A stretch of DNA of 64,000 bases from Agromyces sp. SYSU T00194. Lineage in GTDB: Bacteria > Actinomycetota > Actinomycetes > Actinomycetales > Microbacteriaceae. The translations under genes were made by a program, and so were the position numbers. The notes beneath the pieces are model-generated. The model worked only from the letters and a program-made list of their open reading frames with translations, was not told the DNA's origin and made no database searches. Below are positions 26,875-35,544 of this stretch, piece by piece. Positions within the stretch are counted from its first letter, which is position 1. Each line of letters opens with the position of its first letter. The stretch spans positions 1 through 64,000 of the forward strand of contig NZ_JBEPJZ010000001.1 of assembly GCF_040496035.1 (NCBI RefSeq), in the 5' to 3' direction.

Positions 26875-27526
26875 GGGAGTCCTCCCCCGTCACGGGCGGC
26901 GGCCCCGCAGCATCCGACCCCGCAGCGTTCGCCTCCGCAGCGTCCGCCTCGGGCGCATCCGACCCGCGCCGCCAGTACCGCACGATGTCGGGCAGCTTCA
27001 CGGCGACGTGCACGGCGAGCGCGCCGACCAGCACCCACGCGAGCGCGAAGTGCGTGCGCCGGAACGAGAACTCCCACGGGTACCACTGGTACGTGTTGAT
27101 GAGGCCGATCAGCGGCTCCATGACCGCGACCGCCACGAGCACCGCGATCGACGCGCGCTCGATCGCGTGCGGGATCGACCGCACCGGCGGCCACTCGAAC
27201 AGCTTCGGGTAGACGGTCCAGAGCTTGGCGAACAGCAGTGGCAGCAGCGCCACGCCGACGGTCACGTGCACGCCCTGGGTCGCCTGGTAGAGCCAGGTGG
27301 GGCGGGTCGGGAAGACCATGCCGGGCAGCGGGTCCTGCAGCAGGTGGCTGTACAGCCCGGTGGCGAAGCAGACCAGGAAGGCGATGCCGAGCACCCGGCC
27401 GAGCACGACGGCGGTGCGCGGGTGCCGGGCCGGTGCGGCGAGCTCGCGCCGCACGCCGGCGAACCGTCGTTCCGCCACGACGGCGAGTCGATCCGTGACC
27501 CCGCTCATGCGTGCCATTCTCGTCAC
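26867..27526 (-). CDS. Cytochrome b561/ferric-reductase-like membrane protein
   Basis: A 219-residue membrane protein with about five helices and paired histidines that could bind heme b (YSHLLQ, QGVHVTVG, RTHFALAW, VHVAVKL). It resembles the cytochrome-b subunits that accompany sulfite-oxidase-fold enzymes. GTG 27526 has GGGAG five nt upstream; ATG 27517 and 27508 are alternatives. It is the first gene of a three-gene operon and probably feeds electrons to or from the molybdoenzyme. Confidence 0.78.
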   Translation of the reverse strand: MTRMARMSGVTDRLAVVAERRFAGVRRELAAPARHPRTAVVLGRVLGIAFLVCFATGLYSHLLQDPLPGMVFPTRPTWLYQATQGVHVTVGVALLPLLFAKLWTVYPKLFEWPPVRSIPHAIERASIAVLVAVAVMEPLIGLINTYQWYPWEFSFRRTHFALAWVLVGALAVHVAVKLPDIVRYWRRGSDAPEADAAEANAAGSDAAGPPPVTGEDSHG

Positions 27527-27648
27527 GTGCGCTCCCGACGCGAACCGTCATTCCTTACGGTCCGCGAACACGGGTCGCTCCGGCATCGCCGCCGCGGCCC
27601 GCGCACGGCAGCATCGAACCGCGAGGCCACGACGAGAGGACGACACCG

Positions 27649-28494
27649 ATGACCGCATCCGCACCGGGCGCGCACCGCGCCGAGATCGGCGTCATCGGCG
27701 GCTCCGGCCTGTACGCCCTGCTCGACGACGACGCGACGCAGGTCGAGGTGGCGACCCCGTACGGCGCACCGTCGGGCCCGATCGCGATCGGCGAGCTCGC
27801 CGGTCGCCGCGTCGCGTTCCTCAGCCGGCACGGCGCCGGCCACGTCATTCCGCCGCACCGCCTGAACTTCCGTGCCAACGTCTGGGCGCTCGCGAGCCTC
27901 GGCGTGCGGGCGATCGTGACCTCGGCGGCCGTCGGCGGGCTCGTCCCAGAGGCGCGCCCGGGCCGCTTCGCGCTGCCCGACCAGTTCATCGACCGCACCT
28001 GGAACCGCCCCGACACGTTCTACGACGGGCCCTCGGTGCAGCACCTCGCGGCGGCCGACCCGTTCTGCCCGGAGCTGCGGCGGCACGCGGCATCCGCCCT
28101 GTCCGATCTCGGCGAGGACGCGATGACGGATGCGACGACGGTCGTGATCCAGGGCCCGCGTTTCTCGACGCGGGCGGAGTCGCGGATGTTCCGCGCGATG
28201 GGCGCGCACCTGGTGAACATGACGCAGTACCCCGAGGTCGTGCTCGCCGCGGAGCTCGGCGTGGGCGCCGTGAACCTCTCGTTCGTGACCGACACCGACG
28301 CGGGCGACGCCGCGGGCGAGGCCGACGCGGTCGACCCGCAGCTGGTGCTCGACCGCATGGCGGCCGCGGAGCCGCGCATCCGCGCCGCCATCACGGCGAT
28401 GGTCGCCGCAGTGCCCGCCGACTACGCGGCCCGGCAGTTCGTCGACCCGGCCGCCGTCGCGGCCGTGCTGGCCCTGCCGCCCGCCGAGGGCTGA
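27649..28494 (+). CDS. mtnP: S-methyl-5'-thioadenosine phosphorylase
   Basis: A 281-residue PNP/MTAP-family enzyme that phosphorolyses methylthioadenosine to adenine and 5-methylthioribose-1-phosphate in methionine salvage. Motifs: IGVIGGSGLY (phosphate loop), FLSRHGAGHVIPPHRLN, QGPRFSTRAESR and LVNMTQYPE. The N of TQYPE-type sites favours 6-aminopurine substrates, but this is inference. ATG 27649 has GAGAGGA eight nt upstream. The epimerase starts 3 nt after its stop, an unusual operon partner. Confidence 0.88.
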   Translation: MTASAPGAHRAEIGVIGGSGLYALLDDDATQVEVATPYGAPSGPIAIGELAGRRVAFLSRHGAGHVIPPHRLNFRANVWALASLGVRAIVTSAAVGGLVPEARPGRFALPDQFIDRTWNRPDTFYDGPSVQHLAAADPFCPELRRHAASALSDLGEDAMTDATTVVIQGPRFSTRAESRMFRAMGAHLVNMTQYPEVVLAAELGVGAVNLSFVTDTDAGDAAGEADAVDPQLVLDRMAAAEPRIRAAITAMVAAVPADYAARQFVDPAAVAAVLALPPAEG

Positions 28495-28497
28495 GCC

Positions 28498-29547
28498 GTG
28501 CTGCTCGTCACCGGGGGCGCGGGGTTCATCGGCTCGCACGTCGTCGAGGCGGCCGTCGCCCGCGGCGAGCGCGTGCGGGTGCTCGACGCGCTGCGCCCCG
28601 ACGTGCACGGGCGCGCCGCGCCGGCCCTGCCCGCGGGCGTGGAACTGGTGCGGGCATCGGTGACGGATGCCCCGGCGGTGCGCGCCGCACTCGAGGGGGT
28701 CACCGTCGTGTGCCACCAGGCCGCGAAGGTCGGCCTCGGGGTCGACTTCGCGGATGCGCCCGACTACGCCGATGCGAACGTGACCGGCACCGCCGTGCTG
28801 CTCGCCGCGATGACCGCGGCCGGGGTGGACCGCCTCGTGCTCGCGTCGTCGATGGTGGTCTACGGCGAGGGCCGCTACCTCGACGGCGATCGCGTCGTGC
28901 TGCCGCCGCCGCGTGCGGTCGCCGACCTCGAGCGCGGGGTGTTCGATCCGCTCGGCGCCGACGGCCGGCCGCTCGAGCCGGTGCTCGTCGCCGAGGACGC
29001 CGCGCTCGACCCGCGCAACGTCTACGCCGACACGAAGCTCGCCCAGGAGCACCTGGCCTCGTCGTGGACGCGTGCGACCGGCGGCCGGGCGGCGATGCTG
29101 CGCTACCACAACGTGTACGGGCCGCGGATGCCGCGGGACACGCCGTACGCCGGCGTCGCGTCGATCTTCCGCAGCGCGCTGGAGCGCGGCGAGGCGCCGC
29201 GCGTGTTCGAGGACGGCGGGCAGCGCCGCGACTTCGTGCACGTGCGCGACGTGGCGCGGGCGAACCTCGCGGCGCTCGCCGGGCTGGCGGCGCGACCCGA
29301 CGGCGACGCGCGCGCGTACAACGTCGGCAGCGGCACCCCGCGCACCGTGCGCGAGTTCGCGACCGCGCTGGCCGACGCGTTCGGCGGCCCCGCACCCGTG
29401 GTCACGGGCGAGTACCGGCTCGGCGACGTGCGCCACATCACGGCGTCGTCGGCGCGCATCGCCGAGGAACTCGGGTGGCGGGCGACCGAGGACTTCGCCG
29501 GGGCCGTGCGCGAGTTCTCGACCGCACCGCTGCGCGCGATCGACTGA
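28498..29547 (+). CDS. NAD-dependent epimerase/dehydratase (extended SDR)
   Basis: A 349-residue extended short-chain dehydrogenase. The N-terminal LVTGGAGFIGSHVVE binds NAD; LASSMVVYGEG supplies the catalytic Ser region and NVYADTKLAQE the Tyr-x3-Lys pair. The nucleotide-sugar motif RYHNVYGPRMP and FVHVRDVARANL fit a UDP/TDP-sugar epimerase. It sits 3 nt behind mtnP and close to the GT2/DUF2064/methyltransferase unit, hinting at a common glycoconjugate pathway. GTG start. Confidence 0.88.
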   Translation: MLLVTGGAGFIGSHVVEAAVARGERVRVLDALRPDVHGRAAPALPAGVELVRASVTDAPAVRAALEGVTVVCHQAAKVGLGVDFADAPDYADANVTGTAVLLAAMTAAGVDRLVLASSMVVYGEGRYLDGDRVVLPPPRAVADLERGVFDPLGADGRPLEPVLVAEDAALDPRNVYADTKLAQEHLASSWTRATGGRAAMLRYHNVYGPRMPRDTPYAGVASIFRSALERGEAPRVFEDGGQRRDFVHVRDVARANLAALAGLAARPDGDARAYNVGSGTPRTVREFATALADAFGGPAPVVTGEYRLGDVRHITASSARIAEELGWRATEDFAGAVREFSTAPLRAID

Positions 29548-29665
29548 CGCGACCGGAGCAGGTCGCCGCAGGTGTCCGCCCCTCCAACGCAGCCGCAGAC
29601 GCGACTAGAGTGTCCCCATCTCCGGCGCCCCTCGGGGCGATGGCCGAACGATGGGGGCGGACGGC

Positions 29666-31093
29666 ATGCCGAAGACGGATCGGCCGCGGGCGACCGACGA
29701 CGCACCGACGGGCCTCTGGCGCGCGACCATGCGCTACCTGCCGGTGGGGCTGGCACTGTTCGCGGTGCAGCTCGACTTCTTCGCGCTGAACCTCGCGCTG
29801 CCGACCATCGCGAAGGACCTCGACATCCCGGTCACCGACCTGCAGTGGATGCTGAGCGGCTACCTGCTGAGCCTCGGCTCGTGCTTCGTGCCCGCGGGCA
29901 AGCTGGGCGACACGATCGGCCGCAGGAAGGTGCTGGTCATCGGCACGATCGTGTTCGGCGGCACGAGCCTGGTCTGCGCGCTCGCATCCGCCGCGCCCGT
30001 GCTCATCGCGTTCCGCGTGCTGCAGGGGGTCGGGTCGGCGATGATCATGCCCAACGCGTTCGCGCTCATCGCCGCGACCGCGCGCCCCGAGCAGCGCGCG
30101 CGCATCATGGGCATCATGCTCGGCCTCTCCGGCTCGGGCACGGCGCTCGGCCCGGTGATCGGCGGTGGGCTCGCGTCGGTCGCCGGCTGGCGCTGGGTCT
30201 TCCTCATCAACGTGCCGGTCGCGATCGTCTCGGCGATCGCCGCCGCCCGACTGCCCGAGTCGACCGCCGAGGGCCGCACGACCGTGCGGAGCATGGACTG
30301 GCTGGGCGTGGTGCTCGTCACCACGGGGCTGGCGCTCGCGTGCGTCGGCATCGACAACACCACCAACCTCGGCGTCGCGTCGGTGCTCACCTGGGCGCCG
30401 GCGGCGATCGGCGCGGTGCTGCTCGTGTGGTTCTTCCGGCACGTGGCCCGCAGGGAGCATCCGCTCATCAACCTGCGGCTGTTCCGCGAGCGCGGCTTCG
30501 TCTTCGTGCTGCTCGCGGGCACCGCGCTGAACATCGCGTTCATCGTGTTCGTGTTCGCCGCGACCCTGCAGCTGCAGAACGTGCGCGGGCTCTCGCCCGC
30601 CGAGTCGGGGTTCGTGTTCATGCTCGCGGCGGTGGGCGTGGCCGCGTGCGGGCCGACCGCGGGGTTCCTCACCGACCGCTTCGGCGCCGGCTGGGTGCTG
30701 AGCGCCGCGTGCGTGCTCGCGACGGCCGCGGTCACGGGCATCGCGCTGGCCCAGAACCTCGTCGTCTACACGATCGCGCTGGCGTGCTGCGGGCTCGGGT
30801 GCGGCATGGGCTTCTCGGTGTCGCAGATCGGCGCTGCCGACATCCTGCCGGCCGAGCTCGCCGGCGAGGGCAGCGCGCTCGCCCTCACGTCGATGATCGC
30901 GCTCGGCGGCGTCGGTGCGGTGATCGCGGGAGCCGTGATCGAGGCGCTGTCGGGGACGCCGCAGGCGTGGTCGCTCACCGCGCTGCTGCTCGGCCTCGCC
31001 GTGCTGCTCGCGCTCACCGCGGTGGCGACGATCGCGAGCACCCTGCGGCGGCAGGGGTTCCGCTCGGCCGCGCCGTCGTCACCGGCGGCGTGA
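29666..31093 (+). CDS. MFS transporter, DHA2 family (14 TM)
   Basis: A 475-residue drug:H+ antiporter-2 exporter. Helix 1 has FAVQLDFFALNLALPTIAKDL, followed by SGYLLSLGSCFVPAGKLGDTIGRRKV (motif A) and the helix-5 GTALGPVIGGGLASV (motif C), showing an exporter. ATG 29666 has GGGGGCGG upstream; ATG 29651 is an alternative start. A TAGAGT box at 29606-29611 suggests a promoter with a leader of about 50 nt. Substrate unknown. Confidence 0.88.
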   Translation: MPKTDRPRATDDAPTGLWRATMRYLPVGLALFAVQLDFFALNLALPTIAKDLDIPVTDLQWMLSGYLLSLGSCFVPAGKLGDTIGRRKVLVIGTIVFGGTSLVCALASAAPVLIAFRVLQGVGSAMIMPNAFALIAATARPEQRARIMGIMLGLSGSGTALGPVIGGGLASVAGWRWVFLINVPVAIVSAIAAARLPESTAEGRTTVRSMDWLGVVLVTTGLALACVGIDNTTNLGVASVLTWAPAAIGAVLLVWFFRHVARREHPLINLRLFRERGFVFVLLAGTALNIAFIVFVFAATLQLQNVRGLSPAESGFVFMLAAVGVAACGPTAGFLTDRFGAGWVLSAACVLATAAVTGIALAQNLVVYTIALACCGLGCGMGFSVSQIGAADILPAELAGEGSALALTSMIALGGVGAVIAGAVIEALSGTPQAWSLTALLLGLAVLLALTAVATIASTLRRQGFRSAAPSSPAA

Positions 31094-31100
31094 GCCGCGT

Positions 31101-31295
31101 TCAGCCGATCAGCGCGTCGAGCCCGTAGTAGACGGCGTACACCGGCCAGACGATCGCCTGCAGCAGGCCGAGCACGACGGCCCAGAAGCTGCCGTCGGAG
31201 ACCGAGATGAAGTAGATCGCGGCACCGATGTAGGCGAGCAGGAAGAAGAAGCCCCACTGCCCGGCGGAGCCGTAGTTCATGTTGCGGTCGCTCAT
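31101..31295 (-). CDS. Small membrane protein, 64 residues
   Basis: Starts MSDRNMNYGSAGQWGFFFLLAYIGAA, with two predicted helices (about 14-33 and 38-58). It has a strong GGAGGGGG site before ATG 31295. Similar short proteins with aromatic-rich helices are common in Microbacteriaceae, with no known function. It converges with the MFS gene, stop to stop 7 nt apart. Confidence 0.78.
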   Translation of the reverse strand: MSDRNMNYGSAGQWGFFFLLAYIGAAIYFISVSDGSFWAVVLGLLQAIVWPVYAVYYGLDALIG

Positions 31296-31409
31296 GACGT
31301 CCCCCTCCCGGGCCGGCTCCCGGTCGGCCCGACGCCGACAGCGTACGACCGAGGTATCGGGTGCGCAACGGTGCACGCCCCGAGGCTGCGCCGCCACTAG
31401 GTTGGCTGC

Positions 31410-32711
31410 ATGCCAGCGCGCGCGACCGACCGGATCATCGGGGTCGCGTGCCTGGCCGCACTGCTCGTGACCGGTGCCGCGGCGGGGCAGCACAGCACCG
31501 AGGCGCGGGCGGATGCCGCTGCGCTCGCGTCCTACGACGACGCGGTCGCCGTGCTGGCCGACGCCCGCGAGGTCGCCGACGTGGGGCTCGCGGAGCTCGC
31601 CGACGCACGGGCACGCGCCGCCATCGTCGTCGACGACGCCGACGCGCTGCTCGAGGCGGTCGACGAGGACCTGCTCGACGACCCCGCCGACGCCAACGGG
31701 CTGGCGGCGGCGCGCGACGACCTCGCCGCGGCCGTCGACGCGGTCGCGGGGTACGTCGCCGAAGCGGCGCCCGGCGACGAGGCGGACCCCGCCGACGGCG
31801 AGCTGCTCGCCTCGCGCGACGAGCGGGTGGCTGAGGCCGTGCGCGCCCTGCTCGCGGCGGGTGCGCTCGAGGCCGTCGCGCAGACGGCGGACGACCTCGA
31901 GGGCTCCCTCGCCGAGCGGGCCGACGCGGTGACTGCGGCGACGGTCACCCTCGGGGCGTCCGCCCACCGGCATGGAGCGGCCACCGACGCACCCGAGCTG
32001 GCCGGCGACGAGGCGACGGACGCGTACACGGCCGCGGTGGCGGCGCTCGACGGCGCCGGGGCATCCGACGTGCCCGCACTCCTCTCGGCGTACCAGGACG
32101 CGTGGGCCGCCGCGGTCGCCTCCCACGAGGCCGCCGAGGCGGAGGCGGCCGCGCGGGCCGATGCGGTGGCGCCGCCCGCGGACGCCTCGGGCGGCGTGCA
32201 GCCGACGTACGTCCGGGGCATCCTCGTCGTCAACAAGACCTACGCGCTGCCGAGCTGGTTCGGGGCCGGCCTCACGGCCGAGACGAGCGCGGCCTTCGAG
32301 CGCATGCGCGCCGAGGCGGCGGCATCCGGCCTGGACCTGTACATCTCGAGCGGGTTCCGCTCGTACGCGAGCCAGAAGTCGATCTACGACCGCTACGTCG
32401 CGAACGAGGGCGTGGCCGGTGCCGACCGCCACTCCGCGCGCCCGGGCCACAGCGAGCACCAGTCCGGCCTGGCGTTCGACCTGAACACGATCACCGAGGC
32501 GTTCGGGTACACGGCCGAGGGCGAGTGGGTGGCCGCCAACGCGCACCGGTTCGGCTTCATCGTGCGCTACCCGCCCGGCAAGGAGGGCGTGACCGGGTAC
32601 GTCTGGGAGCCGTGGCACCTGCGTTACCTGGGGGTCGGCGCGGCGAGCGACGTGTTCGCGAGCGGGCTCTCGCTCGAGGAGTACCTCGGCGTGACGTCCC
32701 GCTACGAGTGA
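31410..32711 (+). CDS. D-alanyl-D-alanine carboxypeptidase, M15B (VanY-like)
   Basis: A 433-residue secreted peptidoglycan peptidase. N-terminal signal/anchor (about 8-28), then an Ala/Asp/Glu-rich helical region (about 30-265) and the M15B domain. The domain has the zinc motif SEHQSGLAFD (His and Asp ligands, about 348-358), YISSGFRSYASQ before it, and EPWHLRY (about 400) with the third ligand. It trims the terminal D-Ala of stem peptides. ATG 31410 is 6 nt after TAGGTT, so the mRNA is probably leaderless. Confidence 0.9.
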   Translation: MPARATDRIIGVACLAALLVTGAAAGQHSTEARADAAALASYDDAVAVLADAREVADVGLAELADARARAAIVVDDADALLEAVDEDLLDDPADANGLAAARDDLAAAVDAVAGYVAEAAPGDEADPADGELLASRDERVAEAVRALLAAGALEAVAQTADDLEGSLAERADAVTAATVTLGASAHRHGAATDAPELAGDEATDAYTAAVAALDGAGASDVPALLSAYQDAWAAAVASHEAAEAEAAARADAVAPPADASGGVQPTYVRGILVVNKTYALPSWFGAGLTAETSAAFERMRAEAAASGLDLYISSGFRSYASQKSIYDRYVANEGVAGADRHSARPGHSEHQSGLAFDLNTITEAFGYTAEGEWVAANAHRFGFIVRYPPGKEGVTGYVWEPWHLRYLGVGAASDVFASGLSLEEYLGVTSRYE

Positions 32712-32726
32712 GCGCGGGGCGGAACC

Positions 32727-34607
32727 TCAGGCGCCCCGCCGCCCCCGCCAGAGCACCGGCTCGACGTCGCCGGCCCCGTGGTCGAGCTGGTAGTCGAGGT
32801 TCACGGCCGCGTTGATGAGCGCGAGGTGGCTGAACGCCTGCGGGAAGTTGCCGAGCTGCTCGCCGGTGAGGCCGATCTCCTCGGCGAAGAGGCCCAGGTG
32901 GTTGGCGTAGGTGAGCATCTTCTCGAAGATGTAGCGGGCGTCTCCGGTGCGGCCCGAGCGCGCCAGCGCGTCGACGTACCAGAACGAGCACAGCGTGAAC
33001 GTGCCCTCCGATCCGCGCAGCCCGTCGGGCGATGCGCTCGGGTTGTAGCGGTACACGAGGCTGTCGGACACCAGCTCCTCCTCCATCGCGGCCATCGTCG
33101 AGTGCCACATCGGGTCGCGCGGCGCCACGAACCCCATCAGCGGCATGAGCAGCAGCGAGGCGTCGAGGACCTCGGTGTCGACGTGCTGCACGAACGCGGC
33201 GCGCTCGGGGTTCCAGCCGCTGGCCATGACCTCCTCGTAGATGCGGTCGCGCTCGTCGGTCCACCGTGCGATCGATGCCGGACGGCCGCGACGCTGGGCG
33301 AGGCGGATGCCCCGGTCGAGCGCCACCCAGCACATGAAGCGTCCGTAGGTGAAGTGCTTGCGCCCGCCGCGGGTCTCCCAGATGCCCTCCTCGGGCTGGT
33401 CCCAGTGGTCGCAGACCCAGTCGAGCATGTCGCGGACCTCGTCCCACCCCTGGTGCGGCAGCTCCAGGCCATGGGTGTCCGCCAGGTGGATGGCCGACAT
33501 CGCCTCCCCGTAGATGTCGAGCTGCAGCTGGTCGGCAGCGCCGTTCCCGATGCGCACGGGCCGCGAGCCCCGGTACCCGGCGTGGTCGTCGAGCGTCTCC
33601 TCGACGAGGTCGGACGACCCGTCGACCCGGTACATGATCTTCAACGGCCCCGAGTCGTCGCCGACGCTCTCGCGGATGCGCTCCATGAGCCAGCGCACGA
33701 ACCCCTCGGCCTCCTCCAGGTAGCCCAGGCTGAGCAGCGCGTAGACGGAGAACGAGGCGTCGCGCACCCAGGTGTACCGGTAGTCCCAGTTCCGTTCGCC
33801 CCCCACCTGCTCGGGGAGCCCCGCGGTGGGCGCCGCCACGAGCGCGCCCGAGGGCGCGTAGGTCATGAGCTTGAGCGTGATCGCGGAGCGTGCGACGATC
33901 TCGCGCCAGCGTCCGGTGTAGGTGGAGCGGTCCGTCCACGCGCGCCAGAACTCGCGGGTCTCGTCGTAGAGGTCCTGCAGGTCGTCCGGCGACAGCTGGC
34001 GCGGTTCGACGTCGCCCGACGAGAGCACGACCCCGGTGTGCTCGCCCGCGACGAGCGAGATGGTGATGCGGATCCCGTCCCCTGCGGGCTCGATGCGACC
34101 GGCGCGCTCCCCGTCGTGCAGCACGGGGTCGCCGATGCGGTGCAGGGTCAGCTTCCCGGCATCCGAGGCGAACGTGATCGCGCCCGTCGCGGCGGCGACG
34201 GTGTGCGGCGCCCGGCCGTAGTCGAACCGGGGCTGGATCTCGCCGACGAAGGTCATCGACCCGCGCACGACGCGCACCATGCGCACGAGTCGGTGCACGT
34301 CGGTGGCCTCGCCGTCGGTGACCGGCATGAAGTCCACCACCTCGCCGACGCCCGCCTCGGTGAGGAACCGCGTCACGAGCATCGCCGTGTTGGGCAGGTA
34401 GAGCTGCTTGGTGACGAAGTCGTCCGATTCGGGGCGGATGCTGCAGAACCCGCCGCGTTCGGCATCGAGCAACGACCCGAAGACGCTCGGCGAGTCGAAT
34501 CGCGGGCAGCAGAACCAGTCGACGGTGCCGTCGGTGTCGATCAGCGCGGCGGTCTGGAGATCGCCGATGATGCCGTGGTCGCTGATGTCCGGATATTCGC
34601 CAGTCAT
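32727..34607 (-). CDS. Glycoside hydrolase family 15 protein (glucoamylase/trehalase-like)
   Basis: A 626-residue cytosolic GH15 enzyme. The N-terminal beta-sandwich (DHGIIGDLQTAALIDTDGTVDWFCCPRFDSPS) is followed by an (alpha/alpha)6 barrel with RNWDYRYTWVRDASFS (about 272-287), the acidic PEEGIWE (405-411) and SEGTFTLCSFW near the C terminus. It matches the actinobacterial group that includes mycobacterial trehalase, so trehalose or maltooligosaccharide hydrolysis is likely. A TTGACG -35-like box lies upstream in the region shared with the divergent lsr2. Confidence 0.9.
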   Translation of the reverse strand: MTGEYPDISDHGIIGDLQTAALIDTDGTVDWFCCPRFDSPSVFGSLLDAERGGFCSIRPESDDFVTKQLYLPNTAMLVTRFLTEAGVGEVVDFMPVTDGEATDVHRLVRMVRVVRGSMTFVGEIQPRFDYGRAPHTVAAATGAITFASDAGKLTLHRIGDPVLHDGERAGRIEPAGDGIRITISLVAGEHTGVVLSSGDVEPRQLSPDDLQDLYDETREFWRAWTDRSTYTGRWREIVARSAITLKLMTYAPSGALVAAPTAGLPEQVGGERNWDYRYTWVRDASFSVYALLSLGYLEEAEGFVRWLMERIRESVGDDSGPLKIMYRVDGSSDLVEETLDDHAGYRGSRPVRIGNGAADQLQLDIYGEAMSAIHLADTHGLELPHQGWDEVRDMLDWVCDHWDQPEEGIWETRGGRKHFTYGRFMCWVALDRGIRLAQRRGRPASIARWTDERDRIYEEVMASGWNPERAAFVQHVDTEVLDASLLLMPLMGFVAPRDPMWHSTMAAMEEELVSDSLVYRYNPSASPDGLRGSEGTFTLCSFWYVDALARSGRTGDARYIFEKMLTYANHLGLFAEEIGLTGEQLGNFPQAFSHLALINAAVNLDYQLDHGAGDVEPVLWRGRRGA

Positions 34608-34795
34608 CGGAAGTCCCCGCTCCCGGGACGCCCCCGCGACCCTCGGGAGCAGGCTGGCACCACGGGAGTCCCGTCGTCAAGGGCTGCGCCCGGCCGGGAT
34701 TTCCCGAATCGCGCACGAATAGTCGAATTCCCCCGCGGCCGGTAATTCCCGCGATGTGGATTCCGATTCGGATTTTCCGGGAATACACTTCGGAT
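34608..34795. promoter_or_regulatory. AT-richer divergent promoter region of GH15 and lsr2
   Basis: This stretch is clearly less GC-rich than its surroundings and repeats TTCCCG/CGGGAA-type words (for example near 34698, 34727, 34747 and 34775). The lsr2 -10 box TACACT is at 34784-34789, 6 nt before the ATG. An AT-rich upstream region is what Lsr2 itself would bind, so autoregulation is plausible. Confidence 0.5.
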
Positions 34796-35125
34796 ATGGC
34801 AAAACGCGTCATCGAACAATTCGTCGACGACCTCGACGGCACCGTCCTCGAGGACGACGCGGAGACCGTCCGCTTCGGCCTCGACGGCACCTCCTACGAG
34901 ATCGACCTCTCCCCCGCGAACGCGGCCGCGCTCCGCTCCGACTTCGCGAAGTACGTCGGCGCGGCCCGCAGGTCGGGCGGCGGTGCGCCCGCACGCCGGC
35001 GGCGCACGGGCGGCGGCGCCGACACCGCGGCGATCCGCGAGTGGGCGCGCGAGAAGGGCATCGACGTGCCGACTCGCGGACGACTGCCGAAGAGCGTGCT
35101 CGACGCCTACGGCGCGGAGCACTGA
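34796..35125 (+). CDS. lsr2: Lsr2 nucleoid-associated protein
   Basis: A 109-residue H-NS-like DNA-bridging silencer. The N-terminal oligomerization domain begins MAKRVIEQFVDDLDG (about 1-58); an Arg-rich linker follows; the C-terminal DNA-binding domain has the AT-hook-like RGR (94-96) within VPTRGRLPKSVLDAY. Full length for the family. ATG 34796 follows TACACT by 6 nt (leaderless). The DksA/TraR-like gene starts 7 nt after its stop. Confidence 0.95.
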   Translation: MAKRVIEQFVDDLDGTVLEDDAETVRFGLDGTSYEIDLSPANAAALRSDFAKYVGAARRSGGGAPARRRRTGGGADTAAIREWAREKGIDVPTRGRLPKSVLDAYGAEH

Positions 35126-35132
35126 CCGCGCC

Positions 35133-35501
35133 GTGACCGATTCCGCGCGGTCGCGCGAATTCGGCACGCTGCTCGCAGAGCGGCGCGCCGACGTGGTCGC
35201 CGCCGTGGAGGCCCGCGAGACCGCCGAGCGCGAGCTCGTGGACGCCCGCGGCGACTCCATCGCCGACGACGAGCACGACCCCGAGGGCGTGACGCTCTCG
35301 GCGGAGTGGTCGCACCTCGCGGGCCTCCGCGAGGCCGAGCGCCGCGAGCTCGAGGAGATCGACGCGGCGTTCGCCCGCCTGGACGCCGGCACCTACGGCA
35401 TCTGCGTCGACTGCGGCCGCCGCATCCCGGTCGGCCGGCTGCGCGCACGCCCGGAGGCCGCCCGCTGCGTGGAGGATGCGGCGCGCGCCGAGGGCCGCTG
35501 A
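35133..35501 (+). CDS. DksA/TraR-family zinc-finger-like protein, incomplete finger
   Basis: A 122-residue protein with an N-terminal coiled coil (about 5-80) and a C-terminal finger ICVDCGRRIPVGRLRARPEAARC. Cys91, Cys94 and Cys112 are present, but the fourth Cys expected at 115 is Asp (CVED). Zinc binding may use three Cys plus another ligand or be lost. Family members bind the RNA polymerase secondary channel; this is not shown here. Probably co-transcribed with lsr2 (GTG start 7 nt downstream). Confidence 0.8.
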   Translation: MTDSARSREFGTLLAERRADVVAAVEARETAERELVDARGDSIADDEHDPEGVTLSAEWSHLAGLREAERRELEEIDAAFARLDAGTYGICVDCGRRIPVGRLRARPEAARCVEDAARAEGR

Positions 35502-35522
35502 GGACCGGTACCCCGAAGGCAG

Positions 35523-35544
35523 TTCTCTGACTAGAGTCAGAGAA
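35523..35544 (+). promoter_or_regulatory. Palindromic operator over the promoter of the MarR-GNAT-HIBADH gene
   Basis: Perfect 9-bp arms TTCTCTGAC (35523-35531) and GTCAGAGAA (35536-35544) flank TAGA. The -10 box TAGAGT (35532-35537) lies inside and the palindrome ends on the A of the ATG. A bound dimer would block both RNA polymerase and translation start. The N-terminal MarR domain of the downstream protein is the obvious candidate ligand. Confidence 0.7.
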
